DNA of 8,142 nucleotides, from contig JAJRBV010000183.1 in NCBI GenBank assembly GCA_028679275.1, positions 1 to 8,142 of the forward strand, written 5' to 3'. Under the pieces are notes generated by a model. It made no database searches. It was not told the DNA's origin and was given only the letters and a program-made list of their open reading frames with translations. Position 1 is the stretch's first letter; every line of letters begins with the position of its first letter. The stretch comes from Methanoregulaceae archaeon. Its GTDB lineage: Archaea > Halobacteriota > Methanomicrobia > Methanomicrobiales > Methanospirillaceae. Shown in pieces: positions 6,287 through 8,142 of the stretch. The position numbers and the translations under genes are program-made.

Positions 6287-6296
6287 GATTATATCA
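6287..6296 (-). promoter_or_regulatory. TATA-like element for the small cysteine-protein operon
   Basis: On the minus strand this reads TGATATAATC, a good archaeal box A-like sequence, centred about 33 bases before the ATG at 6258. It is the best promoter candidate for the two overlapping minus-strand genes, as no other TATA lies nearer the 59-residue gene. Confidence 0.4.
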
Positions 6297-6483
6297 GGAT
6301 TTTTTATCAGCTACCAATAAGCAGGAGGATTATGTTCATTACCCCCGGAATATTACCCTCTGAAAACATGGGATGACCTGTAAAAACCAGACGTGAGATC
6401 CCGCGCCCGGGAAACATCCTCCCCCTGCCAGGTATTGCAGGTATAGCAAGGCAGGCTGGAATCCTGCACCGAGACGCACAGGA

Positions 6484-6493
6484 TTATTTTTTA
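6484..6493 (+). promoter_or_regulatory. TATA-like element for dCMP deaminase
   Basis: TTATTTTTTA is centred about 29 bases before the ATG at 6518, so transcription would begin within a few bases of the start codon. No ribosome binding site is present in the bases before the ATG (CTCTCCTTTT), consistent with a leaderless message. Confidence 0.4.
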
Positions 6494-6517
6494 CCGTCCC
6501 GGAACAACTCTCCTTTT

Positions 6518-6994
6518 ATGCGAACGAACCGCCACCAGTATTTCCTTGATCTTGCCCTCCGGTGCGCCCACCAGGGGACCTGCCTGCGCCGTAATTTCGG
6601 TGCGATCATTGTGGACGAGTATAACACCATCGTGTCAACAGGATACACTGGAGCGCCGAGGAAGCAGGTGGACTGCACCGAGCTGAACCGGTGCTGGCGG
6701 AACGATCACAACATCCCCTCCGGCTCAAACTATGAAAAATGCCGGAGCGTGCATGCAGAGATGAATGCCCTTCTCCAGGCTGGAAAGCTGGCACGGGGAT
6801 GCACCCTCTATCTTGCAGGATACGAGGTTGAAACCGAAGCCCTCACTCAGATCTTGCCCTGCTTCCTCTGCTCAAAGATGATCGTGAACTCCGGGATCAG
6901 GAATGTTATCATGAGGACGGGGGAGACTACCTACGAAGAGACAGACCCGATTGTCCTTTACCAGAAGCGAAGCCGGGAAGCGCTCGGGGAATAA
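6518..6994 (+). CDS. Deoxycytidylate (dCMP) deaminase family protein
   Basis: A 158-residue member of the zinc-dependent cytidine/deoxycytidylate deaminase superfamily. It probably converts dCMP to dUMP, the precursor for thymidylate synthesis, in the cytosol. The catalytic motifs are intact: VHAEMNA with zinc ligand H79 and proton-shuttle E81, and PCFLC with zinc ligands C115 and C118. The N-terminal CLRRNFGAIIV and GYTGAPR are typical of dCMP deaminases. The extra cysteines C53, C59 and C75 just before the HAE motif could hold a second, structural zinc, as in some dCMP deaminases. Length is normal for the family. Exact substrate (dCMP versus cytidine or a modified nucleotide) cannot be told from sequence alone. 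It has its own promoter and no partner gene in the window. Confidence 0.88.
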   Translation: MRTNRHQYFLDLALRCAHQGTCLRRNFGAIIVDEYNTIVSTGYTGAPRKQVDCTELNRCWRNDHNIPSGSNYEKCRSVHAEMNALLQAGKLARGCTLYLAGYEVETEALTQILPCFLCSKMIVNSGIRNVIMRTGETTYEETDPIVLYQKRSREALGE

Positions 6995-7330
6995 ACCAGG
7001 GAAAATGAACCAATTCCTGCGGCGGGAACTGTATTGTCATCCTGAAATGAACAATCCGGTTTCTCATTGTTTTGCAACGGGAGAGGTGGGGGGTGGTTAA
7101 TAAAATACCAGCCTCATGAAATAATTAGGAACCGAGGGGTAAGCGGAACCTTTTCTTACAATGATGATTTATTCAGCTCCTCATTGATTCCATACTTACT
7201 ATCCTTCAGGATTCTCACTTCCTTCTTCCCATACGTTACAGTATTCAAAGTCCGGGCCCGCCCGGAAACCGTTCTGTCCGGCGTTCCGGCAGGATCTCAA
7301 TGATTCTTGTGATATCTTAAATCCCCTTCT
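6995..7330. other. Intergenic stretch with coding-like remnants
   Basis: This stretch lies between the convergent dCMP deaminase and zinc ribbon genes. A 31-codon plus-strand frame (7005-7100) starts ten bases after the deaminase stop but has poor composition. On the minus strand, two overlapping frames without an ATG read DITRIIEILPERRTERF (from 7316) and NTVTYGKKEVRILKDSKYGI (within 7156-7296). They look protein-like and could be a decayed small gene; see findings. No RNA gene or repeat is recognised. Confidence 0.35.
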
Positions 7331-7609
7331 TCAGAACAGATTTTTCATGCTCAGTACAATTACCAGAAGAAATACGATCGCCATGGCTTTTACCCACCAT
7401 GGAATCCCCGGTTCATGGTTCACGTCATTCACCGGCCGGCTGACGGGATCCCCCCTCCCGGGCTTCCCCAATTCATCCCACGATCCACCCTCCTGTACAA
7501 TAAATGATCCGCGGTAGGTGCATTCCTTGCACCGGTATATCATACCGCCATACCCCCCGGTTTCATTGGAGATGGAAGTAGTTCCGCACCAGGGGCACCG
7601 GAGGCTCAT
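7331..7609 (-). CDS. Zinc ribbon protein with C-terminal membrane helix
   Basis: A 92-residue protein. The N-terminus is a zinc ribbon: CPWC (C5, C8) and CKEC (C27, C30), 18 residues apart, followed by TYRGSF. A Gly- and Pro-rich linker (41-70) leads to one hydrophobic helix (about 71-89) and a short basic end. It would be tail-anchored with the ribbon in the cytosol, which is inferred. Similar small zinc ribbon plus helix proteins are common in methanogens and mostly have no known function. The ATG at 7609 has no ribosome binding site. A TATA-like GTATATTA at 7623-7630 is only about 18 bases upstream, closer than usual. The gene follows the large ATPase gene on the same strand with 188 bases between them. 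Confidence 0.75.
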   Translation of the reverse strand: MSLRCPWCGTTSISNETGGYGGMIYRCKECTYRGSFIVQEGGSWDELGKPGRGDPVSRPVNDVNHEPGIPWWVKAMAIVFLLVIVLSMKNLF

Positions 7610-7743
7610 AAGGCATAATAGGGTATATTACTCTTTAGTTTTTCGGAAGAGGACGTCTCCATGGGATGCCATCGATAGCAATCCCGCAGTAGGAGATTGA
7701 AACCTGGTGACGAAGTTGGAGGAGCAATGGTGCGTGGAAAGGG

Positions 7744-7771
7744 AGGGTGAGATTGATGCAGGACTCACCCT
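7744..7771 (-). terminator. Eight-base-pair hairpin after the ATPase gene
   Basis: AGGGTGAG (7744-7751) and CTCACCCT (7764-7771) are perfectly complementary around a 12-base loop. The hairpin begins 26 bases past the ATPase stop on the minus strand. No long T run follows, so it may be an RNA-stability or processing structure rather than a true terminator. Confidence 0.4.
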
Positions 7772-7797
7772 ATCGTTCCTGACTGATATTTTTCCCG

Positions 7798-8142
7798 CTA
7801 CCTGAATGCATCGATATTCTCGGTTCCTGTAATGCCTGATCCCTCGCTGACGACCACCTGCCAGCGTGGTACCCATGCAAGGAAAAATGACGTCAGGTTG
7901 ATCCCGGTCTTCTTCGGCTTCACGGCAATCTCCCCGATCTCTTTCACCGCGTTCTCCCAGCGGGACGTGATCGCAGCTGCCTCCCTCTCAAACTCTTCCT
8001 TGAGTTCACGAATTTCATCCGAGAGGGCACGGGCATGCTCTTCTGCCTCCTTTGCACTCATCCCGGCAGAACTGCTCTGGCGATACTTGCTTGCGGCGGT
8101 CGACCCGGACCGGATGCTTTTCCGTCCCAGGAGGACCCCGAG
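7798..8142 (-). CDS. C-terminal end of a probable HerA/DUF853-like ATPase (partial)
   Basis: Only the last 114 residues are in the window; the frame is open to the edge, so the true start is outside. The visible part opens with LGVLLGRKSIRSGS, then a Ser-rich linker. A charged coiled coil follows (fragment residues about 30-70, EAEEHARALSDEIRELKEEF), then a strand-rich end with AVKPKKTGINLTSFFLAWVP. This arrangement, a long coiled coil followed by a basic strand and an AWVP-like end, resembles the C-termini of large P-loop ATPases annotated as ATP-binding or DUF853/HerA-like proteins in bacteria and archaea. That match is from memory. No Walker motif is visible here. An internal ATG at 8061 is not a credible start because the frame reads through it. 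Confidence 0.55.
   Translation of the reverse strand, partial: LGVLLGRKSIRSGSTAASKYRQSSSAGMSAKEAEEHARALSDEIRELKEEFEREAAAITSRWENAVKEIGEIAVKPKKTGINLTSFFLAWVPRWQVVVSEGSGITGTENIDAFR

Noticed and set aside
7005..7100. Thirty-one-codon plus-strand frame just after the dCMP deaminase
   Set aside because: Close spacing is attractive, but the composition is poor, the end is a Gly run from G-rich DNA, and no clear ribosome binding site is present.
7162..7190. Possible C/D box small RNA starting at a TGATGA
   Set aside because: A C box-like TGATGA is present, but no CTGA D box follows at a suitable distance.
7628..7876. Minus-strand frame of 82 codons
   Set aside because: Its first part is the ATPase C-terminus read in another frame, and the remainder crosses the intergenic hairpin.

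Overview
The window reads as chromosomal DNA of a methanogenic archaeon, most likely of the order Methanomicrobiales (Methanoregula-like). This is an inference from several signs: TATA-like promoter elements 20-35 bases before start codons, many genes without a clear ribosome binding site, a tRNA without an encoded CCA end, moderately GC-rich codon use, and small cysteine-rich proteins of the kind common in these genomes. No ribosomal, methanogenesis or phage gene is present, so the placement is not proven.

Layout, left to right. A tRNA-Arg (anticodon GCG) lies at 24-95 with a T-tract behind it. A four-helix membrane protein of unknown function (271-843, +) converges on a small four-cysteine protein (949-1197, -). 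That gene is divergent from a secreted or membrane-anchored bactofilin-like beta-solenoid protein (1363-2370, +), whose TATA element sits inside an inverted repeat. About 310 bases without a convincing gene follow. Then come an RNase II/R-family (RNB) exoribonuclease with an altered active-site motif (2683-4257, +) and a 91-residue probable winged-helix protein (4335-4610, +). The next stretch holds what looks like a frameshifted small gene on the minus strand (4605-4914), tail to tail with the winged-helix gene and divergent from a pirin-family cupin (5065-5925, +). A hairpin separates pirin from a convergent two-gene unit on the minus strand: a 36-residue small open frame (6148-6258) whose stop overlaps the start of a 59-residue cysteine-rich protein (5972-6151). 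A dCMP deaminase (6518-6994, +) is followed by about 335 bases with only coding-like remnants. The window ends with a zinc ribbon protein with a C-terminal membrane helix (7331-7609, -) and the C-terminal end of a large, probably HerA/DUF853-like ATPase (7798 to the edge, -).

The genes do not form one pathway. They look like housekeeping and lineage-specific single genes with their own promoters: RNA turnover (RNB nuclease), dUMP supply for thymidylate synthesis (dCMP deaminase), a redox or metal cupin (pirin), envelope or membrane proteins, and three small putative metal-binding proteins. I saw no defence system, mobile element or CRISPR array. The observations most worth checking are two unannotated small coding signals (4605-4914 and 6148-6258), the inverted repeat over the 1363 promoter, and the Asp-to-Gln change in the RNB active site.
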